Source: Erinaceus europaeus (taxonomy: Eukaryota; Chordata; Mammalia; Eulipotyphla; Erinaceidae). From it: a stretch of 64,000 nt of DNA. The stretch is from the NCBI RefSeq assembly GCF_950295315.1, contig NC_080164.1, forward strand, positions 9,743,665 through 9,807,664, read 5' to 3'. The notes below the pieces were generated by a model. That model was not told the DNA's origin. It searched no databases and saw only the letters and a list, made by a program, of their open reading frames with translations. This document shows positions 53,466 to 63,821 of the stretch, piece after piece (position 1 is the stretch's first letter; each line of letters starts with the position of its first letter). The position numbers and the translations under genes are program-made.

Positions 53466-53935
53466 AAACAAGTCCCATTTATAGTCTGTAGGTTCTGAGG
53501 CAACTATTCACTATGTTCTCATCAGGAGAACAACATGCAAAGGCTCCCACCACACAGCCCCACCGCTAGACCACCAAGGTGTAGATCTTCTCCTGAGTTT
53601 CCTGGTCAGTTCTCTGTCCCCGGTGTCAGCACAGGGCCTCCCCCTGCTGCTCCGGCTTCTGAGGGCAGTAGCAACGGAGACTCACAGTTGCGTTTGGTGA
53701 GTCTTAGGGGTCCTCTCCTTCCTTCAGCCGTCTTTTTTTTTTTTTTTTTTTGGTAAAACAGACTGGAGGTGGTGCCTCAATCGGTAAACTGCTTGACTGT
53801 TACCAGCCACTTAATCTCTCCCTAGGCTCCTCTCTGTCCACGAGCCACACGTATTTGCACTCACCGGTGATTTGGTTGGTTTCTGAAGTTGTTCTAGTCC
53901 TGCCTTGTTGCGGTCCCAGATGATCTCCTTTTTGT

Positions 53936-54260
53936 TGTTGTTTTGTTTATTATTATTTAACTATTTTGGGGCAGTTAATGGTTTACAGTACAGTTGCTGA
54001 CATGCTTTATTATTCAATGAGATAATCCATGAAATTACTTAGCATTATGCCCAGAACTTCACTTTTCTTATCTATCACTCTTAGTTCTCTTGCGTTCATA
54101 TTTTCTCTTTTTTTTTAAATAATCATTTGTTTAATGATGCACACACTGGGGAGAAAGGACATGAGAAGCATTCCATCAGTGGTGGGACACTGAACTCAGG
54201 ACCACACGCATGTTAAGTCCTATGTTCAATCTACTGAACCACCTTGCTGGCCCTCTTTCT
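53936..54260. mobile_element. Old relics: LINE 3' end, MIR fragment, reverse SINE
   Basis: 53950-54003 resembles the 46.2-kb LINE end ('cagttaatggtttacagtac'). 54025-54060 has MIR wording ('aatgagataatccatgaaat'). 54110-54258 is a diverged reverse SINE ('gacactgaactcaggaccac'). Confidence 0.5.
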
Positions 54261-54554
54261 TTACTTATTCCACTTTTTTGGAAAAAGCTTCTCTTATCTC
54301 TCAAGCAATTAAGCCTCTCAGGGCTCAAATGCCACATGTCCCAAAAATCTTGTAATAGTTCTTAACAAGCTGCATTGCAATTAACATTTGTCTCTCTTCA
54401 CTGGACTTCCTGCAAGCCAGGCCCTGTCAATCTCTTGGTAATTTCATCCCTAACACAGCACTTTTCACATCTTCATTCATTTACTACCAAGGAAGCACAG
54501 TGCTTAAGCAGTCAAGGAGCCCCTATTCCACTTTCTTTTCTCTCTTTTTTTAAT

Positions 54555-55375
54555 TTAATAATGATTGACAAGTCTATTGGATAAGAGGGGGGCAATTCCA
54601 CATGATTCCCACCACCAGAGTTCTGTACCCCATCCCCTCCATTGGAAGCTTTGGACCTTTATTGGGTGCAGAAGGTGGAAGGTCTGGCTTCTGTAATTGC
54701 TTCTCTGCTGGACATGGGCATTGACAGGTCAATCCATACTCCCAGCCTGTTTCTATCTTTCCCTAGTGGGATAGGGGTCTGGAGAGGTGGGGTTTCAGGA
54801 CACATTAGTGAGGTCATCTGCCCAGAGAATTCACGTTGGCACCATGATAACATCTGCAACCTGGTGGCTGAAAAGCAGTAAGATATAAAGAAGAGTAAAT
54901 TGTTTAATAATCAGGAACCTAAAGGTAAGAATAGAGCAGATGAGATTTGGGGGTCTCCATATTGGAAAGAGCTAGTAGGTCTATTTCAGGTATATTCCAA
55001 GAGGCCCATAACTTTACTAATTTTTTCTTGGGCCTAACAGCTAACATGCAGATGGGCCAAAGGTATTTTCTGGGGAGATGGTGTCAGAGTTGGAAATAGG
55101 ACTAGAAAACTGAACCAGGGAAAAGAGTAGCTCCCAAAGATAAGGAAAGCACAGAAATACCATCTGATCTGGGGCCCATATTCAGCACAGGAGCCTGTGG
55201 AACCTCTGAATCCCTGTCAGTATGAGCTCACAGTCCATGGTCGCAGCTGGGAACATTCTAGGCTGCTCTCATTTCAGGACCCTCGAGTGGCAGAGTAGGA
55301 TGACCCAGCCTCCCTTCAGAGAGTGGGGAGTCCCTACCACTGCTGCTCCACATTGAGGGAAAGGTCCTGTAGAAC
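54555..55375 (-). mobile_element. L1 3' UTR fragment, long type
   Basis: 'ggataagaggggggcaattc', CAGAAGGTGGAAGGTCT, 'gaggtcatctgcccagagaa' and 'ctgatctggggcccatattc'. More diverged than the 49-kb and 60-kb copies, similar to 16.3 kb. A short deletion near 54650 removes part of the terminal block. Confidence 0.85.
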
Positions 55376-55379
55376 ATGG

Positions 55380-55778
55380 CCAGGATTTGAGCCCGGCCAC
55401 CAATATAACCACATGGGAGAACAATAGCATGGGGGAGAGCTTCTGTGTCATGGTGTCTCTCCTTCTGTCTCTATGTCTCTCAATCTTTCTCTCTCTCTTT
55501 TTTAACTTTTTTTTTGTCTCCAGGGTTATCACTGGGGATTGGTGCCAGCACGATGAATCCACTGCTCCTGGAGGCCATTTTTTTTCACATTTTTATTGGA
55601 TAGGACAGAAATTCAGAGGGAAGGAGAGAAAGAGAGGGGAAGAGACAGAGAGACATCTACAGTACTTGCTTCACCAATTGTGAGGCTCCTTCTCTGCAGA
55701 GGGAGACCAGGTGCTTGCACCCAGATCCTTGCCCACAGTAATATGTGCACTTAACCAGGTGTCTCAGCACCCGGTCCC
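55380..55778. mobile_element. SINE fragment (+) followed by family B-like SINE (-)
   Basis: 55380-55495 looks like an old SINE 3' part (ATTTGAGCCCGGCC, CT-rich). 55500-55778 is a reverse B-like SINE ('ctccagggttatcactgggg', ATTTTTATTGGATAGGAC, core, 'cacttaaccaggtgtctcag'). Confidence 0.8.
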
Positions 55779-56080
55779 TGAGGAGAACTCTTAAGGGCAG
55801 GCTGAAGTGTGGTCTTAAAGGCTGCATTTACCACCTGTTCCCACCCTCCTAAGTTCAGGAGGAAGAGAAGCAGGACTAATACAGCCATTAGAATGAACAG
55901 CCATGTTCAGTACCACCCTTGCTCACTGCTTTGTCCAAAGGACTCCGTTGAGAGGCCAGTTCCGTCAAGTTAAAGTCCCAGGAGAATGGTGATGCCTCAG
56001 GATCAAGAGTTCCTGGGCAAGGTTTTCTCTCAGTCTTTCAGGACCTTCTCTCTTTCTCTCTCCCTCTTCAAAAGATTTAC
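55779..56080. other. Single-copy sequence, no feature recognised
   Basis: No repeat signature or supported coding feature. Confidence 0.4.
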
Positions 56081-56082
56081 TG

Positions 56083-56510
56083 GGGCCAAGAGATGGCCCA
56101 TCTGGTTGACTACACATGTAATGTGCAAGGACAGGGGTTCAAGCCCCTTGTTCCCACCTTCAGGAAGGAAGCTTCTTAAGTGCTGAAGCAGTTCTGCAGT
56201 CTGTCTCTCTCTATCCGCCCTTTCTTTTTTTGTAATTTGTTATTGGATAGAGACAGAGAGAAATTGAGAGAGAAGGGGGAGATAGAGAGGAAGAGAGACA
56301 GAAAGATGCCTGTAGACTTGCTTCACCGCCTGTGAAGCGACTCCCCTGCAGGTAGGGAGCTGGGGGTTCGAACCAGGGTCCTTACGCTTTGTGCCATGTG
56401 CGCTTAACCTGCTACACTACCACCCGACTCCCTATCCCCCCCCCCTTCTTCTCGATTTCTGGCTGTCTCTGTCAAATAATTAAAGATGATTTTTAAAAAA
56501 TTAAAGATTT
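56083..56510 (+). mobile_element. tRNA-derived SINE, family A, split by a reverse family B SINE
   Basis: Head, GGGGTTCAAGCCCCTTG B box and core lie at 56083-56222. The 3' part ('cttctcgatttctggctgtc', AATAATTAAAG) resumes at about 56436. Confidence 0.85.
56223..56435 (-). mobile_element. SINE, family B head with short tail
   Basis: GTTATTGGATAGAGACAGAG, CACCGCCTGTGAAGCG core, GGTTCGAACCAGGGTCC and ACTACCACCCGACTCCC. CTATCC flanks on both sides (56212 and 56432 regions) mark the insertion. Confidence 0.9.
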
Positions 56511-56790
56511 ATTAATTAATTTACTTACTTCTTTCTTTACTTTTTTAGGTAGAAACAGAGATGCAGAGCATGAGAAAGACCACAGCACTGAAGCTTCCTT
56601 TGATGCAGTAAAGCCTGAGCCCAGCAAATGGCAAGGCGGCGTACTACCCAAGTGAGCTATTTTGCCAGCCCTATTTATAAGAGAAAGAGGCCAGAGCACC
56701 ACTCAGCTCTAGCATATGGTGATATCAGCCCAGAGATGGAGCCTGGGAACTCAGGATCTCAAGTTTCAAAGTCCAGTACACTTCCTCTGT
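56503..56790 (-). mobile_element. Old SINE and family C fragment
   Basis: 56503-56670 is a diverged reverse SINE ('aaagcctgagcccagcaaat', 'gtgagctattttgccagccc'). 56671-56790 is a reverse family C piece ('gagcaccactcagctctagc'). Confidence 0.6.
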
Positions 56791-58190
56791 GTTTCTCCAA
56801 ACCCCTTCTTTCTCTTTCTGTCTCTCCCTGCTCCCCCCCTCTCTCCCCTTCCCAGAAAGTCCTTGTTTCCTCTTACTGTCTCCAACCACCCCCTTCTCCC
56901 TTGCCTAGAAAATGAAAGAACAAAACAATAAAAACAAAACAAAACACTGCTCTCCCCAACGGGCTCCCAGGGGCTGAGCAGGCTCAGGGCTTCAAAGGAC
57001 AGCACACACACATTTCCAGTTGTGGGTGTCTAGTTTTTCTGTGAGACTTGCCTCGAAGCCTTTCAGCGGCCAGCACAAAGCCAGGCACAAGTTTGGGGGA
57101 GGAGGGGGAGGAGCTCAAAGGGGGATGAGGAACCTTCCAAAAAGGACAGGGGTCCTGGTTGGAGTGAGGTCAGAGGCGGGAGCAGCTGAGAAGGTCAGGG
57201 TCAGAGCTGAGGGGTCAAGTCCGAGGAATTTCTCCTGGTCTTTCTGGTCCTGGGACCCCAGACCAGGAACAAAGTCCCCTGCCCCCCCACCACCACCCTC
57301 ATACTGCCTGACCCCTGCACCCCCATCAGCATCAGCCCAGGGCTAGGGGCTGTGACAGAGACCTGGTCAACATCAGGCTGACTGATGCCAATTAAGACCC
57401 AGGAATCCCCTACCCCTACCCTGGGCTCAGATCAAAAGGCCCTGGCCCTCCACAAGGGTCCCCAGACCATAAATCTAGGGGTGCTGGCCTCCCTAACGAG
57501 CTGTCCAGACCCACGGAGCCCTGGATCCTGTTTCACCCCCCACCCCAGGAGCAGACGGCCAGAGTGAAGGACCCTGGGCTCCCTGGACACTGCAGCACCC
57601 CATTCCCCCTCAGGACCCACCTTCCCTCAGGAAACCCCCCCATTCATGCAGAGGGGGCAGGTTGTGGAACCACTGGAACCCTGGGCCACTCCTGCCCTGG
57701 GCGGCCAAGCAAAAATCACTCAGTGCCCATTGTCTGGCCCAACAGGAATTTTAACCGCTAACATCTGGGCTCAGGAGACTCCGGAAGAGCAAATGTCTTC
57801 ACCTCCTTTGATTCCCTTCACACAGAGGCCTTTTTAAGTTTTAATTTGAGGCGACCCCTGACCCCAGTTCCCATTCCCATGGACTCCAGATATTTCCTGT
57901 GCCCTCAGATAACCTGCTAAGCCAGCCCCCACCTGACCAGAGGCCTAGCTGAGGGGGCCTCCCTCCCCACAGCCTGAGCTGGGCTACAAGGCCCCCACAA
58001 ACACCCACCACACAGCCCCAAGCCTCTGGCTCCCTCCCAACTCTCCCCCCTTCTTTCAAGGAGTCAGTGACAGAGTACACCCCTCCAGACACCCCCCCCC
58101 TTTACTAGGCTCCAGGGTTCTGGGTCCAGATCGGCTCAACCCCCAGGAAGCAGGGACCCAGGCCCCTTTGGTCTCCTGCCATGAGGATTT
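56791..58190. other. Single-copy GC-rich stretch
   Basis: About 1.4 kb free of lineage-specific repeats, with C-runs and short open frames. It lies immediately downstream (minus-strand sense) of the candidate exon at 58191-58328, so it may be the 3' flank of a host gene. Confidence 0.5.
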
Positions 58191-58328
58191 TTAATAAAAA
58201 CAGTCCGCAGAATCTCTGGAGACATCTACCAAGTGCCAGGTCATGGGGTCGCTGGGGTATAAGGGCTCCTCATATCCAGGTGAGGTGCGGAACCACCCAG
58301 AAGCTTTGTCAGAAGTGACCTGCCACCA
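58191..58328 (-). CDS. Candidate terminal coding exon of an unidentified host gene
   Basis: On the minus strand a pyrimidine tract and TTTCTTTCCCAG (a good 3' splice site, AG at 58330-58329) are followed by 45 sense codons and TAA. The peptide begins [19 protein letters not shown] and ends [10 protein letters not shown]. Composition is protein-like: aromatic, with few low-complexity runs. The sequence TATTAAAA makes ATTAAA overlap the stop codon, so the 3' UTR would be very short. The upstream exon would lie at higher coordinates, beyond a long TG repeat. I do not recognise the protein and assign no function. It could be a chance open frame. Confidence 0.4.
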   Translation of the reverse strand, partial: WWQVTSDKASGWFRTSPGYEEPLYPSDPMTWHLVDVSRDSADCFY

Positions 58329-58540
58329 CTGGGAAAGAAATATCCCTCTCACAGGTCTGCTTGGACTTGGAGCTACCTGGCTGAGCCTGCATGGTGGGGC
58401 CTGTATGAGACCAGTCATACAAAGGCAAGGAGGGCAAAAGAAGTCACCGAGGGCAGAGTGAGGAGAGGGGGACAGAGGCTACCAGACCTTTACCTTCTAC
58501 CTCCCCACCCCGCCAAGGAGCTTTCAATACAACTGAAGAA
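58329..58540. other. Flank of candidate exon (putative intron)
   Basis: On the minus strand this would be the 3' end of the intron before the candidate exon. No branch-point or donor can be assigned. Confidence 0.3.
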
Positions 58541-59531
58541 TTGTCTGTGTGTGTGTGTCTGTGTGTGTGTGTCTGTGTGTGTGTGTCTGTGTGTGTGTCT
58601 CTGTGTATGTGTGTGTCTGTGTCTGTGTGTCTGTGTGTGTGTCTGTGTGTGTGTCTGTGTGTCTGTGTGTGTGTCTGTGTGTGTGTCTGTATCTGTGTGT
58701 CTGTGTGTGTGTGTGTGTCTGTGTGTGTGTGTGTGTCTGTGTCTCTCTGTGTGTGTCTGTGTGTGTGTCTCTGTGTGTATGTGTCTGTGTGTGTGTGTGT
58801 GTCTGTGTGTGTCTCTGTGTGTGTGTCTGTGTCTCTGTGTGTGTGTCTCTGTGTGTGTCTCTGTGTGTGTCTCTGTGTGTCTCTGTGTGTGTGTGTCTGT
58901 GTCTCTGTGTGTGGTGTGTGTCTGTGTGTGTGTCCATGTGTGTGTGTGTCTGTATGTGTGTCTGTGTGTGTGTCTTTGTGTGTGTTTCTGTGTGTGTGTG
59001 TCTGTGTGGTGTGTCTGTGTGTGTGTGTGTCTCTGTGTGTGTCTCTCTGTGTGTGTGTCTGTGTCTCTGTGTGTGTGTGTGGTGTGTCCGTGTGTGTGTG
59101 TCTCTGTGTGTGTGTGTCTGTGTGGTGTGTCCATGTGTGTGTGTCTGTGTGTGTGTCTCTCTGTGTGTGTGTCTCTGTGTGTGTGTGTCTGTGTCTGTGT
59201 GTGTGTGTGGTGTGTCTGTGTGTGTGTCTCTGTGTGTGTGTCTGTGTGTGTGTCTCTGTGTGTGTGTGTCTGTGTCTTTGTCTCTGTGTGTGTGTCTGTG
59301 TGTGTGTCTCTCTGTGTGTGTCTCTGTGTGTGTCTCTGTGTGTTTCTGTGTCTCTGTGTGTGTGTGTGGTGTGTCCGTGTGTGTGTGTCTGTGTGTGTGT
59401 GTCTGTGTGGTGTGTGTGTCTGTGTGTGTGTCTGTGTGTGTGTGTGTATCTGTGTGTGTGTGTGTCTGTGTCTGTGTCTCTGTGTGTGTCTGTCTGTGTG
59501 TGTGTGTGTGTGTGTCTGTGTGTGTGTGTGG
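58541..59531 (+). repeat. TG-rich microsatellite, about 990 bp
   Basis: Almost pure TGTGTC, TGTGTCTC and (TG)n units, with GGTG punctuations every 60-250 bp (for example near 58911, 59008, 59081, 59123, 59208, 59367 and 59408). Open frames of over 340 codons in three plus and two minus phases encode only Cys-Val or His-Thr repeats and are not genes. Confidence 0.97.
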
Positions 59532-59572
59532 TGGCTTCCCAGCTCTGGCCACAAGCTTCTTGAAGTTGAAAA

Positions 59573-59765
59573 CTTGGGGCCAGTGAAATAGCTCACCTGA
59601 ATAGCTTGCTGTTAAATTTACTATGTCTGTGACCCAGGTTCTAGCCTCACCACTGCCACTTTGAAGGAAGCTTCGGTGCTGTGATATCTCTCTCTGTTTC
59701 ACTCTCTTTCTCTCTGCAGTTCTACATCTCTGCCTCTATCAAATATAAACAACTTTGAAGAAAAA
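59573..59765 (+). mobile_element. Old tRNA-like SINE
   Basis: 'gggccagtgaaatagctcac', CAGGTTCTAGCCTCACC (B-box region), 'ttgaaggaagcttcggtgct', CT-rich stretch and an A-run. Confidence 0.65.
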
Positions 59766-59769
59766 AAAA

Positions 59770-60275
59770 AGTGGGGACTTCCCAGCAGTGGCTGATGACA
59801 GAGGCTTCCCATAGGTTACCCACAATGCGCTAGGTCAGGGCCTCTGGCAGCCATTACTGCAGTGAGGTCACTCTCCAGAGCCCAGAGCCTTCTCAGACCC
59901 AGTCGGACCTACTCGCTCCTCCCCCCAGGGCAGCCTCCCTGGCCCCAGGCCCCAGCCTAGGCTCCCTCGTCATTGGCTTGAGCACATGATTCCCGTGAAA
60001 AGCTTCTTGCCCAGACTTCCCATCCTGACCTCGGCAGGCCCAGTGACTCACGCTGCCTTCCCAGGCTGGTTCACCACAGCTGACATCACCTTCACCCCCA
60101 CCCTTTCCCAGCAAACGCCAGTGAGCCTGCTCATTCCTCAGACCCCTCCTCCTCCTCCTCCTCCTCCTCAATCTCCAGAACTGGAAAGAATAACAAGGTG
60201 ACTCAGCCAGAGGCAGGACTTGCCTGTCGAAGGCCCCAGGTTCAGTCTCTGCTATAGTAGTGTCCTTGCATCTGT
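59770..60275. other. Single-copy sequence with a (CCT)n run
   Basis: (CCT)n at 60146-60169. A minus-strand 180-codon open frame (60435-59893) crosses into a SINE and has no domain. Confidence 0.45.
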
Positions 60276-60530
60276 GGTGCACCCAGCTGAACTCACATGT
60301 TATAATGCATAAGGACTGGAAGGGGCCAGGCAGTGGCACACCTGGTTGAGTGCACACATTACAGTGCACAAGGACCCGGGTTCGAGCCCCTGGTCCCCAC
60401 CTGCAGGGGGAAGCTTCACAAGTGTGGTGAAGCACGGCTGCAGGTGTCTCTCTGTCTCTTACCCTCTCTATCTCCTCCTGCCCTGGCAGATTTCTCTCTG
60501 TCTCTGTCTAATATTAATAAGTAAATAAAG
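60276..60530 (+). mobile_element. Family A SINE head fragment and complete family A SINE
   Basis: 60276-60322 is an isolated SINE head ('gtggtgcacccagctgaact'). 60325-60530 is a full copy: 'ggccaggcagtggcacacct', GGGTTCGAGCCCCTGG B box, core, 'ctctgtctaatattaataag' tail. Confidence 0.9.
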
Positions 60531-60619
60531 TATTTGGAATTCCTACAAGAAAAGGTCTAACCTTCCCTGGTAAGGAGAAAGGAATAACAAAACAATGTTT
60601 CAAAAAATTATAATGCCCC

Positions 60620-61083
60620 AACACTTCACCTGCACTATTCCAGCCTTTAGGTCCATGATTGCTCAACAATTTGTTTGGCTTTGTATGTTAACTCTCTTTT
60701 CAGCCACCAGGTTCCAGATCCCAGCATGATGCCGACCAGACTTCCCTGGACTGACGACCCCACCAATATGTCCTGGAGCCCCGCTTCCCCAGAGCCCCAT
60801 CCTACTAGGGAAAGAGAGAGGCAGACTGGGAGTATGGACCGACCAGTCAACGTCCATGTTCAGCGGGAAAGCAATTACAGAAGTGAGACCTTCCACCTTC
60901 TGCATCCCACAATGACCCTGGGTCCATGCTCCCAGAGGGATAGAGAATGGGAAAGCTATCAGGGGAGGGGATGGGATATGGAGATCAGGTGGTGGGAATT
61001 GTGTCGAGTTGTACCCCTCCTATCCTACAGTTTTGTTTTTGTTAATGTCTCCTTTCTTAAATAAATAAATAAATAAATAAAAA
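60620..61083 (+). mobile_element. L1 3' UTR end, long type, well preserved
   Basis: It runs from 'cccaacacttcacctgcact' through TTTTCAGCCACCAG|GTTCCAG to an AAATAAATAAATAAAT tail. It contains the full UTR open frame (60675-61064, 129 codons). It is 5'-truncated just upstream of the acceptor-like site. Confidence 0.92.
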
Positions 61084-61167
61084 TCATAATGTGCAAGGAC
61101 CAAGGTCCAATTCCCCAGCCCCCACCTATAGGGAAGAAGTTTCATGAGTACTGAACAGTATTACAAA

Positions 61168-61291
<124 letters not shown>

Positions 61292-61616
61292 TGCTGTGCA
61301 GATGTCCCCTCAGGCTAGTGCCACTTCCCACGAGTTAATATGGTATCCTCAAGTGCCTTTTTCAATCAGTCCTGTCCTGACACGTCACTCCTGGTTGTTA
61401 CCCTATAAAGCCCTCCTACTTCCTCTCTCTCACTCTCTCTCACCCGGTTTTTTTACCTCGGTGGTGGATGGTGGTGTGCGTATCGGGGGATGGCCATTTT
61501 TGGCTAGCTCCACGTGGCCCGAACCACTGCACTCTGACCCAACCCTGAGGTGCCCGCGCGCGAATAAAGGATTTTCTTTCCCTCTCTCCACCGCATCCCA
61601 CTGCCGCAAAGCGACA
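61292..61616 (+). mobile_element. Solo LTR, class II-like, in a TA microsatellite
   Basis: A 325-bp TGCTG...GACA element flanked by TATATA (61286-61291 and 61617-61622). CCCTATAAAGCC (TATA-like), 'ggctagctccacgtggcccg' and GCGAATAAAGG (poly(A) signal) match the 44637-45086 LTR read in reverse ('gctagctccacatggcctga'). No internal genes. Confidence 0.85.
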
Positions 61617-61689
61617 TATATATTCCCCTTCCTCTTTTAATTTCTCTCTACCTCTATCCAATAAATAATAAAATAGGCCCGACAGCAAA

Positions 61690-62330
61690 GTAAGCAAAAA
61701 CAAAAGTAAATCAGTGGAACTACATCAAACTGAAAAGATTCTGCACAGCAAAGGGAACCATCACCAAAACAGAATGCCACCCTACAGGATGGGAGGAAAT
61801 CTTTACACACCGTACACCAGCAAGAGGATAACAGCCGAGATCTAGAAAGAGCTCACTGAACTCAGCAGCAGCAACAACAAAGCCATGAAAGTGGGGAGAG
61901 GACAGGGCCAGAGTCTTCATGACAGACAAGATCCAGAGGGCCAACGGGCACATGAGAAAGTGCTCAAAGTCACTGACTGTCAGAGAAATACAAGTAAAGA
62001 CAGCAATGGGATAGCTCTTTGCACCTGTGAGGTCTGGAGCTTTCTCAGAAAGTTAGACATGAACCTACCCTCCTTTGGGGCCCCTATAGGACCTTGCCCT
62101 CAATGTGGAGCAACAGTGGTACAGAATGTTCCATCCTCTGAAGGGGGGGGTTGGATAACATGCTCTATCTATCACCTGAGGAAGATGGGTCCTGAAATTA
62201 GTGCAACTTGGAATTTTCCTACTCATGACCACAGAATGCAAGTTTGAACCTATAGGGATGCAGAGTTACATTGGCTTCCAAGCTGAATGTGGGCCCCAGA
62301 TCAAATTGATGGGATTTTAAAAAAATATTT
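61690..62330 (+). mobile_element. Old L1 3' part: ORF2 C-terminus and UTR pieces
   Basis: 'aactgaaaagattctgcaca', 'gaaatctttacacaccgtac', 'gtcagagaaatacaagtaaa' (ORF2 region), then from 62085 long-type UTR blocks ('ggaccttgccctcaatgtgg', 'cacctgaggaagatgggtcc', 'ctgaatgtgggccccagatc'). Internal deletions and an A-rich end. Confidence 0.8.
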
Positions 62331-62560
62331 TATTTTTTCATTCCCATCCTGGCATCCTGTCACGAGGTCCCAAGGTTCCCCTGAGGAAACCAGCCTCCCC
62401 CACCCCCCCTCACCTCCACCTGCCCCACCACCATCCCCTTAACCTGCTCATGGCCAGGCTTCCAAGGTCAGTTCTGATCCAGTTGTCTGGATTAAAAAGG
62501 AGCAGTTCTGAGGGGCCAGACTGCTTGCTTCCAGTGGACTTACTATGTGACAAAGAGGCC
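62331..62560. other. Short single-copy stretch
   Basis: C-rich sequence, no feature recognised. Confidence 0.4.
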
Positions 62561-62564
62561 ACCA

Positions 62565-63136
62565 ATTACTTTTATTGGTTTAGTATTAGATAGAAACAGA
62601 GATAAATTGAAAGGGGCATGAGAGATAAAGAGAAAAAGAGACAGAGATACCTGCAGCCCTGCTTCATCACTTGTGAAGCTTTCCTCCTACATGTGGGGAC
62701 CAGGGGTTTGAACCTGGGTTCTTTTTTTTTTTTTTTGGCCTCCAGGGTTATTGCTGGGGCTCTGTGCCTGCACCATGAATCCACTGCTCCTGGAGACCAT
62801 TTTTTCCCCTTTTGTTGCTCTTGTTGTTTTATCATTGTTGTGGTTATTATTATTGTTGTTGTTGTTACTATCGTTGGATAGGACAGAGAGAAATCGAAAG
62901 GAGGGGAAGACAGAAAGGAGGAAAGAAAGATAGACACCTGCAGACCTGCTTCACTGCCTGTGAAGCGACTCCCCTGCAGGTGGGGAGTCGGTGTCTCGAA
63001 CCTGGGTCCTTACACAGATCCTTGCGCTTTACGCCACATGTGCTTTAACCTACTGTGCTACTGCCTGACTCTCTGAACCGGGGTCCTTACGCATTGTAAG
63101 GTGTGCCCTCAACCAGATGTGTCACCGCCTGGCCTC
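62565..63136 (-). mobile_element. tRNA-derived SINE, family A, split by a family B SINE
   Basis: 3' part and core at 62565-62721 (CTGCTTCATCACTTGTG); the B-box region and head resume at 63075-63136 ('ctcaaccagatgtgtcaccg'). Confidence 0.9.
62722..63074 (-). mobile_element. tRNA-derived SINE, family B, full length, nested
   Basis: T-run, 'cctccagggttattgctggg', TTGTTGCTCTTGTTG, CGTTGGATAGGACAGAG, core, 'ctcgaacctgggtccttaca' and CTACTGCCTGACTC. It lies in the B box of an older SINE; flanks GAACCTGGGTTC (62710-62721) and GAACCGGGGTCC (63075-63086) match at 10 of 12 positions. Confidence 0.93.
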
Positions 63137-63428
63137 AGGAGGAGCAAAGGCCCAAAGGACAGCCTCTTGCATTGATCTGGCCGCTGAATTCCTACACATC
63201 TGAGGGGCTGGGCCCAAGAACCACAAGGCAGGTGGACAGCTATCCCAGTGCACACGTGAGCAGAAGACAGAGCCCAGTGTCCTAGAGGATGTCAAGAGAG
63301 GCTGCTCAGGGTGCTGGGGCAGCCCCCTCCCACCCAGGAAGAGGAAGTAGTGGACTTGTCTTGCCTCTTGTCCAGCAAAAGCACCGGGCATTTTTTAAAC
63401 CATCTTTTAAATGTATTATCTATTTATT
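63137..63428. other. Single-copy sequence, no feature recognised
   Basis: No repeat signature and no supported coding feature. Confidence 0.4.
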
Positions 63429-63444
63429 AAAGTCTTTATTTACG

Positions 63445-63805
63445 GGGGTCAGGCGGTGACGCAGTGGGTTAAGTGCATGTGGTGCAAAGCTCAAGGACCA
63501 GCCTAAGGATCCCGGTTCAAGCCCCCGGCTCCCCACCTGCAGGGGGGTCGCTTCACAGGCGGTGAAGCAGGTCTACAGGTGTCTTTCTCTCCCCCTCTCT
63601 GTCTTCCCCTCCTCTCTCCATTTCTCTCTGTCCTATCCAACAACAAACGACATCAACAATGGCAATAATGATAGCCACAGCGAGGCTACAACAACAAGGG
63701 CAACAAAGGTGGGGGGGGGGGAATGGCCTCTAGGAGCAGTGGATTCATGGTGCAGGCACCGAGCCCAGCAATAACCCTGGAGGAAAGAAAAAAAAAATTA
63801 AAAAA
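63445..63805 (+). mobile_element. tRNA-derived SINE, family B, full length
   Basis: GGGTCAGGCGGTGACGCAGT head, CCCGGTTCAAGCCCCC B box, core, TCCTATCCAACAACAAACG, diverged repeat linker, G-run, 'tctaggagcagtggattcat' and A-rich tail. Flanks AAAGTCTTTATTTACG (63429-63444) and AAAGTCTTTACTAACG (63806-63821) match at 14 of 16 positions. Confidence 0.95.
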
Positions 63806-63821
63806 AAAGTCTTTACTAACG

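Larger units (their letters stand above)
51389..53935 (-). mobile_element. L1 5' half (5' region, ORF1, start of ORF2)
   Basis: On the minus strand: a 5' region (about 53935-53080, boundaries uncertain), ORF1 (to about 52154), spacer, and the ORF2 start (51683-51471, NVNGLNSPIKRHRVGRWIRK). The element stops at 51389, about 300 bp into ORF2. Having the 5' half without the 3' half is unusual for an L1. It is broken by a family B SINE at 51845-52143 and a family C SINE at 53325-53465. Confidence 0.85.

Noticed and set aside
58458..59702. Open frames of 340-392 codons on both strands
   Set aside because: They lie in the TG repeat and encode only Cys-Val or His-Thr repeats. All phases are open because the repeat contains no stop codon.
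59893..60435. 180-codon minus-strand open frame
   Set aside because: Part of it is a SINE read in reverse; the rest includes a (CCT)n run and shows no domain.
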